A stretch of DNA of 64,000 bases from Coniochaeta sp. PMI_546 (lineage: Eukaryota > Ascomycota > Sordariomycetes > Coniochaetales > Coniochaetaceae). The position numbers and the translations under genes were made by a program. Below are positions 33,301 to 46,736 of the stretch, in pieces (within the stretch, counting starts at the first letter, position 1; the number at the start of each line of letters is the position of its first letter). Location of the stretch: the NCBI GenBank assembly GCA_021432605.1, contig MU271148.1, positions 193,362 through 257,361 on the forward strand, read 5' to 3'. The notes beneath the pieces were generated by a model, which did not search any database, had not been told where the DNA came from, and saw only the letters and a program-made list of their open reading frames with translations.

Positions 33301-35471
33301 TTGTGGTAAAACGCGATGCTCCGGCGTTCAGCGACAAGACTCGGCGGGGCAGTCTGGACTTTTGCCATGTTCCTCCCCGGCCGGAGCAAACCATGTGGCT
33401 CTGACAGGGATGTGCTTGCCACTACCCACAGGGGCTGCACCCCTCACCATTGGTCTATAACGCCATCCTCGAACTCAATCTGCCACGGCAGCAACAAGCC
33501 CTTCACCTTGCATGTCTAATCTCACCTTGAACGGTGTGAGTGGCCGCCAGTGCTTGGAACCCCAACGCCAAAGTCCTTGCGTGTAAAAACGAGTAGGCAA
33601 TGCAGCTGGAATGCCGGAAGCATTGCCTGCAGCTCAACCGAAAACTGTTGAGTTCTGGCACAACAAATCTGGGCAGATATCACCAGTTGGTCCACCACAG
33701 GCTACATCGGCTAGAAACAGGCGGACAGCGACTTCGGCCCCTTCAGGACAGTACCGCACGCCAAAGGTTATGGTGCGGCTAAAGCAACACCTGCCCTCTG
33801 AGTACACTCCCGGCATGCATGCTCTACTGCCCGCTTTCAATACCTTACTGTGTAATGTATACCTTGTGATTTTGTTGCCTCCGAGGTGGCATGCCTCAAG
33901 CTTGCATCGAGTGCGGCGCAATTGCGTCGATGGGCAGCCTCAATAGCCCCCTACCACGTCAAATAATACCTTCAATCCACGGTGTATGTCATGTAGAGGA
34001 GCCGCTGAAGCCCTGAGCTTGTCAGGTCCTTATGCGTTTCTACCCTAGCCACGGTTCCGCTACCTGAGTTAACACCAATTCTCGTAGGTCACTGCCCGAG
34101 ATAGGTTCTTGAAAACCAATCGCCTTTACGTGATCTCGGTTGTTGTCAGAGGTCTGGTTGCATCTTGCGTCTGCTGTACCTATCTTTGGCCCGGAGTCTG
34201 CTGCTGCGATCCTGCAGTGAAGTCATTGGAAAAGCGAAAGCGACGTTTCGCGTGGTTGTCGCATGCGCCGGATCTGCTGGACGATAATTATCCACTACCA
34301 GGAAGCTTGCTTCTGAATCGAGGCTTCAAGGGCTTGATTGGACCTCCCGGGCTCGTTTGCCTTGCCGCCACTGGCTGACGGTCTCTAGGTGGGAACATTA
34401 CATGGCGCATGCAATGCCCGTTGCAGTCGACGCTCGCCTTGCTAACATGGTTCAAGCCTCTCTTGGGTTAGCACTCGCAATTAGCGACCTGTGTCAGCTT
34501 GTATGAGCCTGTTATTTTTGAGAGCTTCCATGGTTGTCCGCTTGTGCTGTAGATTTTCACACTGGCGAGCGACAGTCCGAGATGAGCTCAAGGCCTACAT
34601 CTGTGCCTTCTGGTTAGGCAAGGTTATCAAGGCGGTGCACATCTGGCCACCTTACGATCCACCATGGCTTTCTGCCGATGAGGACAGCTATTTGACAAAC
34701 ATTCCTCAAGCTACGTCTGACACAAAATGGTAAAGAATGACATCCCTCCCCACCAACCTATCGTGACATGACGCACAGGTTATGGCTGCGGTTCATTGCG
34801 GCTCGCGACACGTCCGCTCCAATAAATCGATATCACTCAGCCAGACAAATCCAAGGGGCTGTCTAGCGGGCCTCTTCGAGGCAAGAAACATGGATTCTTG
34901 TCAAACTCATCGCCACTGGGCGAACCTCATACGGGTGAGAAACCGATAGGCGTCATGCTGCCCGGTATGCTTTTGGAGATTCGAGAACATACGCATTTCG
35001 TCCGACCTACTCGGCTATGCATACCTGTGTGTATCGGAGGACAATCGGGCATGATTCCGCCCTCACTGCGGAATCGGGTGACCCTCACCGGATAGCCACG
35101 TTACTCACTCAACCATCTACTCTATCGGTTGGCACAGCATACTGCGCACAATGTGCGTCTTCGGGTATCGATAAGTAAGACAGCGCTTTGGTGTATCACC
35201 GGGGTCGCCAGGCTAGTCAGCGGGCATTGAGTTGTGGTGTTTGGCCATCCACGACATATGATGCAGCAACAACAATTGTATACCTAAACAACTCCGGATG
35301 TCTGCACGTGAGTAATAGTGACCACCGGTGAGAAAGAGTTTGAGCAGCTGCATGCAGCGACTGCTAGTGCCGGCCGTTTGACGCTGGATGCATATCCGTA
35401 CATGTAAACACCTCAGAACGCCTTGCCCACGAAAAATTACGCCAAACCATGCCAGCCAAGGTCCAGTATGT
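30328..35471. other. 5.1-kb gene-free block between SOK1 and KSH1
   Basis: The first 0.9-1 kb upstream of SOK1 is purine-rich on the plus strand (CT-rich on the gene strand), as in a long leader or promoter. From about 31.3 to 35.4 kb the sequence is near 50% GC, lacks microsatellites, and has no ORF longer than about 111 codons, none with a family motif. I see no AT-enriched RIP look, no terminal repeats and no B box. One perfect 8-bp hairpin (GATTCCGC/GCGGAATC) lies at 35053-35075. It could be long regulatory DNA, non-coding transcript territory or fully decayed sequence. Confidence 0.5.
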
Positions 35472-35901
35472 CTAGTTACCAATGAAGAGGGAGATCTAGG
35501 GGAGAATCGTCAGCGCTAGAGTTGGCAGGTTTGCCTGTAGGGTGATCGCCTCACCGCCATGAAGACACAACATAAACTTATGTAGGGACTGAGCCTCTCC
35601 CCTATCCGCGCGCACTTCCAGAATATGCCCATGAAGCTGTCGATATCCAGGGGTCAGCAGCCAGCTATGATCAAGACGCCCAGTATCCATGTTATCCAAG
35701 GTCAGGCGTACCCATTCTTGTTCCGATCGAGAATCGCGGGGAACATCTGATGCACATAGGCAGATGTGCAGATAAGGAGGAGGATGACGAGGAGAAGCGA
35801 CTGGAAGTTGAAGAGGGCGGACTAGAAAGAAGGAACGTGTTAGCCACGAGCTCTCTTCCGTTCTCGAATACAAGCTAGGTGCGAGACTTGGGACATACCA
35901 T
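35472..35901 (-). CDS. KSH1: Protein kish (TMEM167), small Golgi membrane protein
   Basis: Four coding exons on the minus strand: 35901-35899, 35821-35712, 35636-35555 and 35495-35472, giving 72 residues. The spliced start is [20 protein letters not shown]. Further motifs are [19 protein letters not shown] and [10 protein letters not shown], and the end is C-V-F-M-A-I-S-L-F-I-G-N. All match the kish family, a two-membrane-span protein needed for early secretory traffic in yeast. The first coding exon is only the ATG, followed by donor GTATGT; a GCTAAC branch site lies before the TTTCTAG acceptor. Introns of 77, 75 and 59 nt split the gene so finely that ORF-based scans miss it. It is divergent from TAF13. 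Confidence 0.94.
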
Positions 35902-36444
35902 GATGTAAGAAATCGCGATGACAAGAAACAGATAGGTTATCAGAGAACAAATGTGTCGTAGACTCGTATGCAAGTCCTAGTTAATCGTGGTGCCTTACGG
36001 GCTGGGACAGGTGGTCGAAACAAAACAGCTTCGATGTCCCAAGGCCGAACCAAGGACTCGGGTCGCCCATTTTAGCTTGCGCCTCGGTGGCTTGATCTCC
36101 CCCACGTAATTGGCGGGACCACGAAGACTGCCACGCACGGGCCAACCACGATATCGTCCAGCCTCGACCGCGCTCCATCTTCCTGTACACAGTCTTTCTA
36201 TCTTTGGCCTTCGAGTATTGAAATGTCCACATCTGCGAGAGAAACAATCCCTTCCACCGTCTAGCATAATAGCTGGATAGCTGGCTGTTCAGCGCAGTGC
36301 TTTTCAGCCACCTGGCACCTTGGGACCAACACACAATCAGGCTTCTCGTCAATCATCAAGACGACAAACTGCCTTAAGTATTCGACCAGCTTTGCGACCG
36401 GAGCCACATCTTTTTCCCACCCAGCACACCACCCTCTTTTCAAG
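35902..36444. other. Divergent promoter region, KSH1 (-) / TAF13 (+)
   Basis: 543 bp between two start codons. A 123-codon minus-strand frame (35981-36352) lies inside but has no family resemblance. No factor site is claimed. Confidence 0.5.
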
Positions 36445-37019
36445 ATGGAGCCCCGAGCCCGCGCCGGCAAGAATGTCGGCAAAATGACATTCAGCCACAA
36501 CGAGCGTCCGTCTACCGCTTCGTTCTATCTCTCCGTTGCACCCATGCTAACACCTACCCAGTGGCCCAACTCCTCTACGGTCACGGCGACGTGAAGAACT
36601 GCCTTCCCGAGACAGTCCGTGTGCTCGACGAGATAGCCACCGAGTTCATCCAAGGCATCTCCTTCGAGGCGACGCGCACGGCCCACCACGCCGGGCGGCA
36701 AAAAGTGAAATTCGAGGACTTCGAGTTCTCCATGCGCAAGAACCCGATGTTCATGGGCAAGATCCGGGAGACGTTCGAGAAGAAGCGGGAGATCGACCGG
36801 GCCAGGCACATCATGAACGAGGACGATGCGATCATCAAGGAGGCCAACAAGGCCGAGAAGAAGGCCGCCAAGGCGGCGGCCAAGGCGGCTGCGAAGGAGG
36901 CTGCGGCGAACGGACTGCCGGAAGGGAAGAACGAGGAGGAACTGGGTGAGGCGGACGATGATGCGCAGGCTGAGGCTGATGCGCTGGGGACTTCGTCTAA
37001 GAGGAGGAGGCTGGAATAG
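36445..37019 (+). CDS. TAF13: TFIID subunit 13 (TAF13), histone-fold protein
   Basis: Two exons, 36445-36505 and 36562-37019, encode 172 residues. The spliced junction reads M-T-F-S-H-N-E-L-A-Q-L-L-Y-G-H-G-D-V-K-N-C-L-P-E-T-V-R-V-L-D-E-I-A. The histone fold covers about residues 14-95 and includes V-K-F-E-D-F-E-F-S-M-R-K-N-P, the TAF13 version of the loop and last helix. TAF13 pairs with TAF11 and contacts TBP in TFIID. After the fold comes a Lys/Ala helix, an acidic stretch and a basic K-R-R-R-L-E tail that may be a nuclear localisation signal. The intron donor is GTCCGT, a +3C variant; the junction is fixed by the Leu codon it restores. Confidence 0.92.
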
Positions 37020-38238
37020 GGTTCTATGCCTGCCTCGAAGAGGAAGCGGAAGAGGTAGTGCACCACGGATGTTTACGATGGAGTTTGGTTTACGGACTTT
37101 CGGTACGGTTAGGGAAGCATAGCGAGGCGTTCAGGTTGTTAGGTCTACGTTTGAGGGACTTGGTATACGGCATGCGGCAAGCTGGACGGATGAAGGCGTC
37201 GCTGAGGTATCAGCAAAATGTTTATAGCATTGGTATCTTCCTTTATGAATCTTCAAGCTTCTCGCCACCTCGGAGACGGCGAAGTTGTTGAGGCACGATA
37301 CATAACGGACTGATGTCGACATATCACACAGCATAGACGCAGTCGCTTTAAGGCTTGGCCAAAGTACCAGCGCTAAGGAGCGGAACTCGGCACACTTATG
37401 GAAGCTCCACTCGCTTAACCCCCACCCCCGCCTTTAAGGTAGGGATGCCTTCAGCATGGATCAGAGAGTTGTCCTCTCCTCCGTTTACGGCCAACGAACC
37501 AGCCTCTCAAATGCTGCTTACATTGCGCTAAAGAAGACGCCATGCTTGGCTCATGAGTGATTACAACAGTCGGCTTTCTTCCCGCACCGGTTAGCTGAAG
37601 TAAACGTCGAAGGGTTGTCTTGGCTGCCTTCGAGAGCAACGCTGCAAGAAACAACAGGTTAAGCACCATCGTAAAGCATTGCCTGGACCTGAAGAGAGGC
37701 TCAGCGCCTTGCAACAAGCCATACAGACGCAGCGCAAAGTGTTGATCAGGTAGATTCGGTGAGATCAGCCTCTTTGCGTCTTCATTGGGTGAGGCAGTCC
37801 TCAGCACGCCGCTGTCGGCCTGATTCCTGCCGGATAACGGGTTCCACTCCCACTCCATCCGGCGCTTTGCAGTACACACTTCCAACTGCGGCAAGGCGCC
37901 GTGGTGGTGTTGTTTGTTACTGCATAGTAATGATGGCATCGATAGGACAGGGTTGGAGCTCCCATACTCCACTGGTATTAGGTCATTGATCCTGCCCACC
38001 TCCCAGTGTCTGTCGCTGTTGGGAAGTCTGAACTTCACGAGCCTGTTCTTTTGCGAATAGTGACAGTGACATCAAGTGATCATTGATCGGCTTCGCGAGA
38101 GTCTCACTCTATCAAAGTATTTTCTGTGGCCTTCAACAACCTTGCTTCACTCTGCCTCAAGCAAGGAATGGCCCTCTGCTTATCTTCGTCACGTCACGCA
38201 TATAGTTGGGTTGATCTGCTCATGGCCCTGGACACACC
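37020..38238. other. Intergenic: TAF13 3' flank and transporter promoter
   Basis: 1.2 kb. A 195-codon minus-strand frame (37451-38038) is open but starts with GTG and resembles nothing known, so it is not annotated as a gene. No RNA gene or repeat was seen. Confidence 0.5.
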
Positions 38239-39684
38239 ATGAGCCCTATCCTCGAGTTCCCCGCACAGAAGCCGCACGTCGACGACGACAACAAGGAGAA
38301 TGACATAATCGGGTACCTGAGCCTTCCAGACCCTGTATCCGGCAAGCCCAAACACGATGACTTCGCCTCCGCGAAGCTCAACAACGGCCTGCTGGATCCC
38401 GAAGCCTTCCGCTCCCTGACGGCAAGCCCCTACTCGGAGCAAGGCGGACGGCTATCGCCCTTCTCCATCCGGGCCTCGTCACCCATACCCTACACCGCAC
38501 CGCAGACGTGGAAGTCCAGGACATTGGCCTCATCTCAGAGGTTCTGGCGCCGCAACCGGGGCGTCATCCTCGTCGCAGTAGCCCAGTTCTTCGGCGCGCT
38601 GATGAACCTGTCCGCCAGGCTCCTCGAGCTCGACGGCGAGGGCGTGAACCCCCTCCAGATCCTCTTCGCGCGCATGAGCCTCACCACGCTGTTCTCGTGC
38701 ATCTACGCATACAAGACCCACGTGCCGGACTTCCCGCTCGGGCCCAAGATCAGACAAGTGCGGATCCTGCTGGCGATCCGGGGGTTCAGCGGCTTCTTCG
38801 GCATCTTCGGCATGTGGTTCTCGATGATGTACCTCCCGCTGGCGGAGGCGACGGTCATCACCTTCCTGGCGCCGTGCGTGGCCGGTTACATGTGTCACGT
38901 ACTGCTGCATGACCCGTTCACGCGGAGGGAGCAGATAGCGTCCTTGCTCGCGCTCGTCGGGGTGGTGTTCATCGCGAGGCCGGCGTCGTTGTTTGGGCTC
39001 GGGGGCGGCGAGGGGACAGGCGCTGCGCCTATCACGGGGGTGGAGATGGTCGGCAATGCGACGCAGGGGGAGCACCGCCCTCAGACGGCAGAGGAGGCGA
39101 CGCCGGCTCAGCGGCTGATGGCGATCGGGGTCGCGCTCGTGGGCGTGATGGGCGCGGCGGGGGCTTTTACGACCATACGGTGGATAGGCAACCGAGCCCA
39201 TGCGCTGGTGTCGGTCAATTACTTCTCGGTGTGGAGCATGATTGTCTGCGTGGTCGTTCTGTCGCTGGCACCGGTCCTCGATGTCGGTCAGCCGGAGCTC
39301 CGTTTCGTCCTGCCGTCTTCACTGAGGCAGTGGTTTCTCCTCGTCGCGTTGGGGGTGGCCGGGTTTGTGATGCAGGTCATGTTGACGTCTGGGATAGCGG
39401 GGGAGAAGTCTAACCGGGCAACGGCCATGGTGTACACGCATATGCTGTTTGCGGCTGGGTTTGACAGGTGGGTTTTTGGACATGAGATGGGGGTGCTGAG
39501 TCTCGTGGGGTGCGGGCTCATCATTGGCAGTGCACTCTGGGCTGTGCTCACCAAGAAAGAGGAGACAAGCAAGGTGAAGGATAGGGAGGTTGGAGATGCG
39601 GAGGACTTGACACAGGAGGGTGTGTCTATGTTGCCAGGTGACGTGAATGAGGAGGAAAGTATACCGTTGGAACGGGTCAGATAG
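38239..39684 (+). CDS. EamA/DMT-superfamily integral membrane transporter
   Basis: A single-exon 481-residue protein. The first about 105 residues are soluble and Ser/Pro-rich. Two EamA halves follow, about 110-245 and 290-440, each with several hydrophobic spans. Signature stretches are G-A-L-M-N-L-S-A-R-L-L-E, F-G-M-W-F-S-M-M-Y-L-P-L-A-E-A-T-V-I-T-F-L-A-P and the A-T-A-M-V-Y-T-H-M-L-F-A region. A Gly/Ala-rich loop separates the halves. Fungal relatives are plasma-membrane or endomembrane proteins of the SLC35G kind with no settled substrate. The acidic C-terminal tail lacks a sorting motif I can name. The fold is clear; the cargo is unknown. Confidence 0.85.
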   Translation: MSPILEFPAQKPHVDDDNKENDIIGYLSLPDPVSGKPKHDDFASAKLNNGLLDPEAFRSLTASPYSEQGGRLSPFSIRASSPIPYTAPQTWKSRTLASSQRFWRRNRGVILVAVAQFFGALMNLSARLLELDGEGVNPLQILFARMSLTTLFSCIYAYKTHVPDFPLGPKIRQVRILLAIRGFSGFFGIFGMWFSMMYLPLAEATVITFLAPCVAGYMCHVLLHDPFTRREQIASLLALVGVVFIARPASLFGLGGGEGTGAAPITGVEMVGNATQGEHRPQTAEEATPAQRLMAIGVALVGVMGAAGAFTTIRWIGNRAHALVSVNYFSVWSMIVCVVVLSLAPVLDVGQPELRFVLPSSLRQWFLLVALGVAGFVMQVMLTSGIAGEKSNRATAMVYTHMLFAAGFDRWVFGHEMGVLSLVGCGLIIGSALWAVLTKKEETSKVKDREVGDAEDLTQEGVSMLPGDVNEEESIPLERVR

Positions 39685-40105
39685 GACATTTGTCAGGAAG
39701 ATTCAAGGCCAGATAGATGCATTTTTCGCATACAGGATATTTACATTCAAATACTTGCCACTTGATTGAGTACATATAGTGTGCAACCTCGATGACATCC
39801 CGAGACTTGAAGCCATCCGGAAGATGAAAAGGTACGTACCGGAACTGGGAGGATAGGTACCTTATTGATGTGGGTCAGAGATGAACTGTACTGTGTAAGG
39901 TAACGCTAGCTCACACCCCCCTGTCAAGCAAGGCTGGTCGTCCCCGTCGCGTTTGCCCAAGAAATTCTAGCTCCATCATCAGCCTTGCGAAGCTCGACTG
40001 CCACTTCAAATCGCCAAATTTCTCAGCAATCCCCCGAACTCCGTCACATCACCACACCTTCTGAACATATCGTCATTTGATAGAGCGCTGCTTCAAACCG
40101 TCAAG
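39685..40105. other. Intergenic: transporter 3' flank and RVB1 promoter
   Basis: 421 bp, AT-richer near the transporter end. No gene or repeat was seen. Confidence 0.5.
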
Positions 40106-41708
<1,603 letters not shown>

Positions 41709-43185
41709 GCGCAGTCCGGACCTGGTTGCTAGGCAGACATGTCATTTCTCGGATGTTACAGGTTGTCTCTGTTTTTTTTTAAGTTTGTTTCCGTCTCCTG
41801 CAAGCATGATAGATATGAGGGACACGGAAACCGGTCACCGGTCATAGGGAAAAGCCCGGAAGGCGAAGGCTGGAGTCAAAAGTGTGTGATGAATTTCTTG
41901 TTTTCGTTGTTTCCCCCTTATATCAATAATAACCAATGGTTGAAGAACCCCAGTTGACACCATGTGGTTGGCTGAGTGAGGAGGAAAAAGTGTGACGATG
42001 GGCTGGGTGGCGGTCAGGTGTGGTGTCAGGTGTGGTGATGCCTCATTTGGCCGCAGGGGCTGTTGGAGAAACAGCATACCTGTCCGGAAAGCCCCCTTAG
42101 CCGCAAAACACCCTCTACAGTCTCGGAAGCCATTAATTAAGGGAACATGTATGTGTCGGGTTGGAACACGCCGTTTTATGCGGCCTCTAGACCCCGTTGG
42201 GCCGATATATACACCTATGTATGGCTGAGTTCAGTCCTTTGTTGTGGTGTTTACATTCCAACGGTGGCCTTGCGCCGCATTCCACCAGACATGCCCTACC
42301 AGGGCTGCAACAGGTTGGGCTCAGCCGGTCAGGACCCAGCGTGCGGCCCATTCGTTTGTCTGGGATGGACCCATTTGTTGTTTCTTGTTTATCTGGTAGC
42401 GGAAATTAGTCGCAAAGGAGACCATCTGCAAACAGAACAAAAGACAGAACAAAGAAAACGGGGACTCACCAGGAGGAGACTCCTCAGTCGACCTGGTGCA
42501 TTCCCGAGACATTTTCTCTTGGAACCATGGGCCAACTGCATATTCGCTTCCATCATACCTCACGGCACCTTCAATCCAGGCTGAGCAGGAGCAGGATGAC
42601 CGACTCAGATATGCAATATACAGTCCATAACCCGCCCGTGAGGCGGCTTCATTCAGTCATCCCACACTGCCGGCTTTATCTTTTTTTTTTTTTTTATTGT
42701 TTCGAGAGGTATCAATGGAGATATGTCACAAAGGAACAATCCAACAAGAGAAGCCTCCTCAGACCATTTATTATTGTCCCCCTGAGGTATCTCTGCTGGC
42801 CCGACTTCTAGACCCCCCTTCCCCAGACATCTCGTCACATACGACGACTCAACTTGTCTAGGGTTCCGGTCTTGTCATCTTCACTTGAACTCCACTTGGC
42901 TGTCAGTTCCGCCGCCTTGAAACCTGAGGTTATCATCTGCGTCTGACCTGTCTTTTGCATATCTCGCAGTTGGCGGACACCCTCCGTTTGCTGGCTGCTC
43001 ACCTGTAGCTCAAACCACCACCCGCCCAATTATGACCAAGTCAGGCTGCTCTGCCTCGTCCACTCACCTACAACCGAGACAGACAACAATCACCGCCCAC
43101 ATCATCCAGTACGGAACTGAAATCAAAGATTCCCCTTCGGTTCTGCGTTATAGCTCTAGCGAGCCAAAGGGCACAGCGGCAGATC
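41709..43185. other. Intergenic: RVB1 3' flank and HMG-box gene promoter
   Basis: 1.48 kb. It contains a 15-base T run at 42681-42695 and several short ORFs without family support. A 5' non-coding exon of the HMG gene could lie here but cannot be shown. Confidence 0.5.
42681..42695 (+). repeat. Poly(T) tract, 15 bases
   Basis: An uninterrupted T15 run in the RVB1/HMG gap, with no target duplication or element attached that I can see. Confidence 0.8.
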
Positions 43186-45860
43186 ATGTCCATGTCAACC
43201 AGATCGGGGGCCAGCGGCGCCAGTGGGAGACAGACCCTGCCAGACAAGAAACCAGACAGGGCCGGCGAGCCTGCGTCGCCCGACTCGCCTCTCCGGTCGG
43301 CGGGCCCTCTGACTAGAAAAAGGGCCGCCTCCCTCAGGACAGAAGGTCCCCGGATAGAAGACCTCAGTCTGAACACGCCTACCGCAGACACGAGCCCACC
43401 ACAGCTGCTCGAGAGTGGGCGGGATCTCATATGTCTCTGCACCCCAGCTCCAAAGGTTCCCAGACCACGTAACGGTATGTCTTCCTTTTTCTTCTTCTTG
43501 AGTTCCCTCTTGCCGCGTGTTTTCTGCCGATTTTCCGGTCCCCTGTTCGTCCTTCAGACGCACATAAGCGAAGTCTCGCCTGTTGTACTGGAACTCCGTG
43601 TCTCCAGCAGCTTTCTTTATCCTGTTGTCTCGCACCAGACATCCCTCCGTCTGGTCACAGGAGAAAATAAAAAAGAGAGAGAACAGCACTACCTTGCTGC
43701 TAGGAGACATAAGAGTAACTATCGTCCTCACTTACACTTATACTGACAACACCATTCCCCACAGCCTTCATTCTATACCGCCAACACCACCAAGCCCAAG
43801 TGGTAGCCCAGAACCCCGGGCTCGCCAACCCGGAAATCTCAAAGATCATCGGCGAGCGATGGCGAGAGGAGCCCGAGGAGAACAAGGAGCAGTGGAAGCG
43901 ACTCGCTGAGGAGGAGAAGGTGCGTCACCAGCGGCAGTACCCAGACTACCGCTACCAGCCACGCCGCGGCGGGAAGCAGGCCTCCTCGCGGGCGCAGACG
44001 CCGACCACGCAGCCGGGAGAAGACCCTGGCCGCTGTCCCAAGTGCGGAGGGCGCTACATCGCCACGCCGCGCACGCCCTCGACGCCCTTCCAGTTTACAG
44101 GCACGCCGACGCGGGGCATGACGCCGACTGCCGGAAATAACAGCAGTGGTAGTGGCAGTATGTCGTATGCCAACCCCAATCCACGGGTGGTGGAGACGGA
44201 CCATCTTCGCCACGGCTCCCAGAGCGGCCACAGAGAGCAGCAGCAGTACCGTGGCCAGTATTCGAACTACCCACCCTCAGCACACCATCATCACCACCAA
44301 TACCAACCCCGCAGCAACCTTCACGGTATCAGCGAGGATTACGACATGGAGCCGCCCTCGGGAGCCAAGCGTCTCCGGTACGACAGCAGCGGCGGGTACG
44401 CCGACAGTCCGCCGTACACGGTAGGGCACGGGCAATATCCGTACGCACAGCCCTACCCGCACGGCCTGCCACACCACGTCCGGCCACCCCCACCACCACC
44501 ACCATCGTCGTCACAGCAGCAGCACCTGGTCCACCGCCACCCATCCATCGGTGGACCTGGGACCTCATCGCCCGCATACGCGCCCCAACCAGGCGGACCA
44601 CTACCGGGCCCTCCCCAGCTCGGGGGACGGGGAAGCCTCGGCATGGCCCCCCCACCGCGACCGGGGTCGGTTGCCTACCCTCAACCCGCACCGCCACGAC
44701 GAGACACGGCTACACCTCTGGGGGCCGGCTTCGACGAGTCCCTGCGCCTACCGCCTCTGCAGACGCCTCCAACCACACAGCACTTGGGCCCTACCACCGC
44801 CGCAGCCCACCAGCCCCAAGGGCAACCGGGCTCGCCCACATCGGTAGGCACGGGCGGCGCCGTGTCCCAGCACCCGCATCAGCACCAGCAGCACCAGCAC
44901 CAGCAGCGGGACCGAGACAGCCAGGCCCGCGGCGTGGAGGCCATGATAATGAGCATCCCGTACATCAACAAGCTCAAGGTGCTGGAGAAGATCGCCCCGC
45001 CCCTGGCGCCGGGGACTCCCGGGGCGCCCGAGACGAGGGGGCCGGTCATCGCTGTCGAGGGCGCGGTGCCGAGTCTGGTCAGGCAGGTCGGGGCGGTGGT
45101 GGAGCGGGCGCTGGCGGCCAGCGGGGAGTGTGCGGTGCGGGTGTGGAGCGGCGGGGAGGACGGCCAGGAGGAGGAGGAGGGGGAGGGCAGTGGTGGTAGT
45201 AGTGGTGGCACGGGAGGAGGGGGGTGGGGGTTTGCGAGGTACCTGCGGACTATCACGGGGTGGCACGGGAGGTCGGCGGAGATTGTCAGGCATATCACCA
45301 CGGCGCCGGATGCGGTGGTGAGGAGGGGGTCGGATGTGTCCATGGGGTCTTCGTCTGGGGAGGAGGGGAGGAAGGGGTCTAATGCTGGCTCCGGGAGCGG
45401 GGAGGCGACGCGTTCGTCGTCCGTGAGTACGGGGGCGGCGTCTGGGTCTCGGCAGCAGCAGGAGCAGAAGAAGGGCCAGAAGCGGGGGCGGGGAGGTCGC
45501 GTCCCCGTGGCACTGCTCGCGGACGGGTTCAGTCTGACTATATCGGACCGGTTTGCGTGCCGGGTGCCGATTGCGGACTCGTATGCGCCTGTGGACCACT
45601 GGCAGTGGATGGCGACGCTGTGGCGGGGGATTGTGGGGCCGGACCTGGTGATCTACGTGCGCGGCGCGGAGGAGGAGGAGATGGCGAGGCTGCAGGCTGT
45701 GGAGATGGTTGGGGCGGATATCATGAAGGTCAGGGTTGTGGTTCCTCCTGGGGCTGAGGGGGGGATAGATCAGGTGCTGATCGAGGAGAAGGTTGAGCGG
45801 AGGCTGGGGTTTGAGGTTGTCGAGTGGGTGAGGAATGGAAGCTTTAAGGAGGGATTCTAA
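43186..45860 (+). CDS. HMG-box (MATA-HMG type) transcription factor
   Basis: Two exons, 43186-43474 and 43765-45860, encode 794 residues. The HMG box spans about residues 89-160: V-P-R-P-R-N-A-F-I-L-Y-R-Q-H-H-Q, then I-S-K-I-I-G-E-R-W-R-E-E-P and H-Q-R-Q-Y-P-D-Y-R-Y-Q-P-R-R. It is of the Rox1/Ste11 sequence-specific kind. The 290-nt intron, the longest in the window, splits the box after the Asn. A single C-P-K-C-G-G-R-Y knuckle (Cys187, Cys190) follows. The middle is His/Pro/Gln-rich and disordered. The C-terminus has a distinct folded-looking block, A-L-L-A-D-G-F-S-L-T-I-S-D-R-F to the end. Related fungal factors act in mating, fruiting-body formation or hypoxic repression; which applies here is unknown. 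The start is the first ATG in the exon; an upstream exon is possible. Confidence 0.85.
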
Positions 45861-46396
45861 TGTTAAGGGGGAGATGGTGAAGTGCATGATGAAGTCAAGA
45901 TACGGATAACAGAGAACAAGAGAACAGAGAGGTGATCGAGTCAGTCGGTGGAAGAGCAGTGAGAAACAAGGGAAAGGAGGAATAAGTACGATACTCATGA
46001 CGGGTTGGTGGAAAGAAAGATGTTATAGGGATGGCAGCAAGGACACCATCGTCAGGTTACTGTACCTTACCTAGACTCACCTAGCTGACAGTCGACAGGA
46101 CCAGGAAGCTGGAACTGGTTGACGAGAAGAGATATACCACACAGTAACATGATAGATGTGTTCTCATCCCAGCCAGTGAGTCTTGATCTCGGCCTTGGAC
46201 AAGAGAAGGAGGAGGGAAGGATGAAGAATGAAGAAGAATAATGTGCCAATGTCTCAAATCATAAGTGAGACAAACATCGAGGTTGGGGAGGAGGACTGTA
46301 CATCACCGTACCCTGCGTACTAGACGTGGTGAGCCATGGGGAGAGCGGCCAACCACGAAATGATTTACGGACTGTATAAATCGTTGCCCAAGTGCA

Positions 46397-46434
46397 AATA
46401 TATATATACTGGATATATATATATATATATATAT
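46397..46434. repeat. (TA)n-rich tract
   Basis: Two TA runs separated by CTGGA in the region between the HMG and p150 genes. It is a simple repeat with no element attached. Confidence 0.75.
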
Positions 46435-46736
46435 CTCATGTTACGTGTAAGGGCGGACTGCAATAGATGCTGTGGTCGGTATAGGTAGTATACGGTAGAG
46501 TCTATATGCCTGTAATCACAGCACAAGACAGGCCTGACAGGGACCAGTCAACCTTAATCCACGGCCCCCACAGCCCCATAAATAAACCACACACATCCCC
46601 TGTCCGGCACTCCTGTCGCGTCAAACTGTCCAACTGGCGCGTGGCACTAGTCCAGCAGGTCCAGGTCTACCTTGACTGTTCGACCTCCTGTTTACTTACT
46701 TACTGATTGACAAACTAGCAAGCTTCGACAGCCATC

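Noticed and set aside
31300-35400. Decayed transposable element in the gene-free block
   Set aside because: No terminal repeats, transposase or polymerase motif, target duplication or AT-rich RIP signature could be seen by eye.
35981-36352. 123-codon minus-strand frame between KSH1 and TAF13
   Set aside because: No family motif; lies in the divergent promoter.
37451-38038. 195-codon minus-strand open frame between TAF13 and the transporter
   Set aside because: Begins with GTG rather than ATG, has no recognisable domain and no matching splice context.
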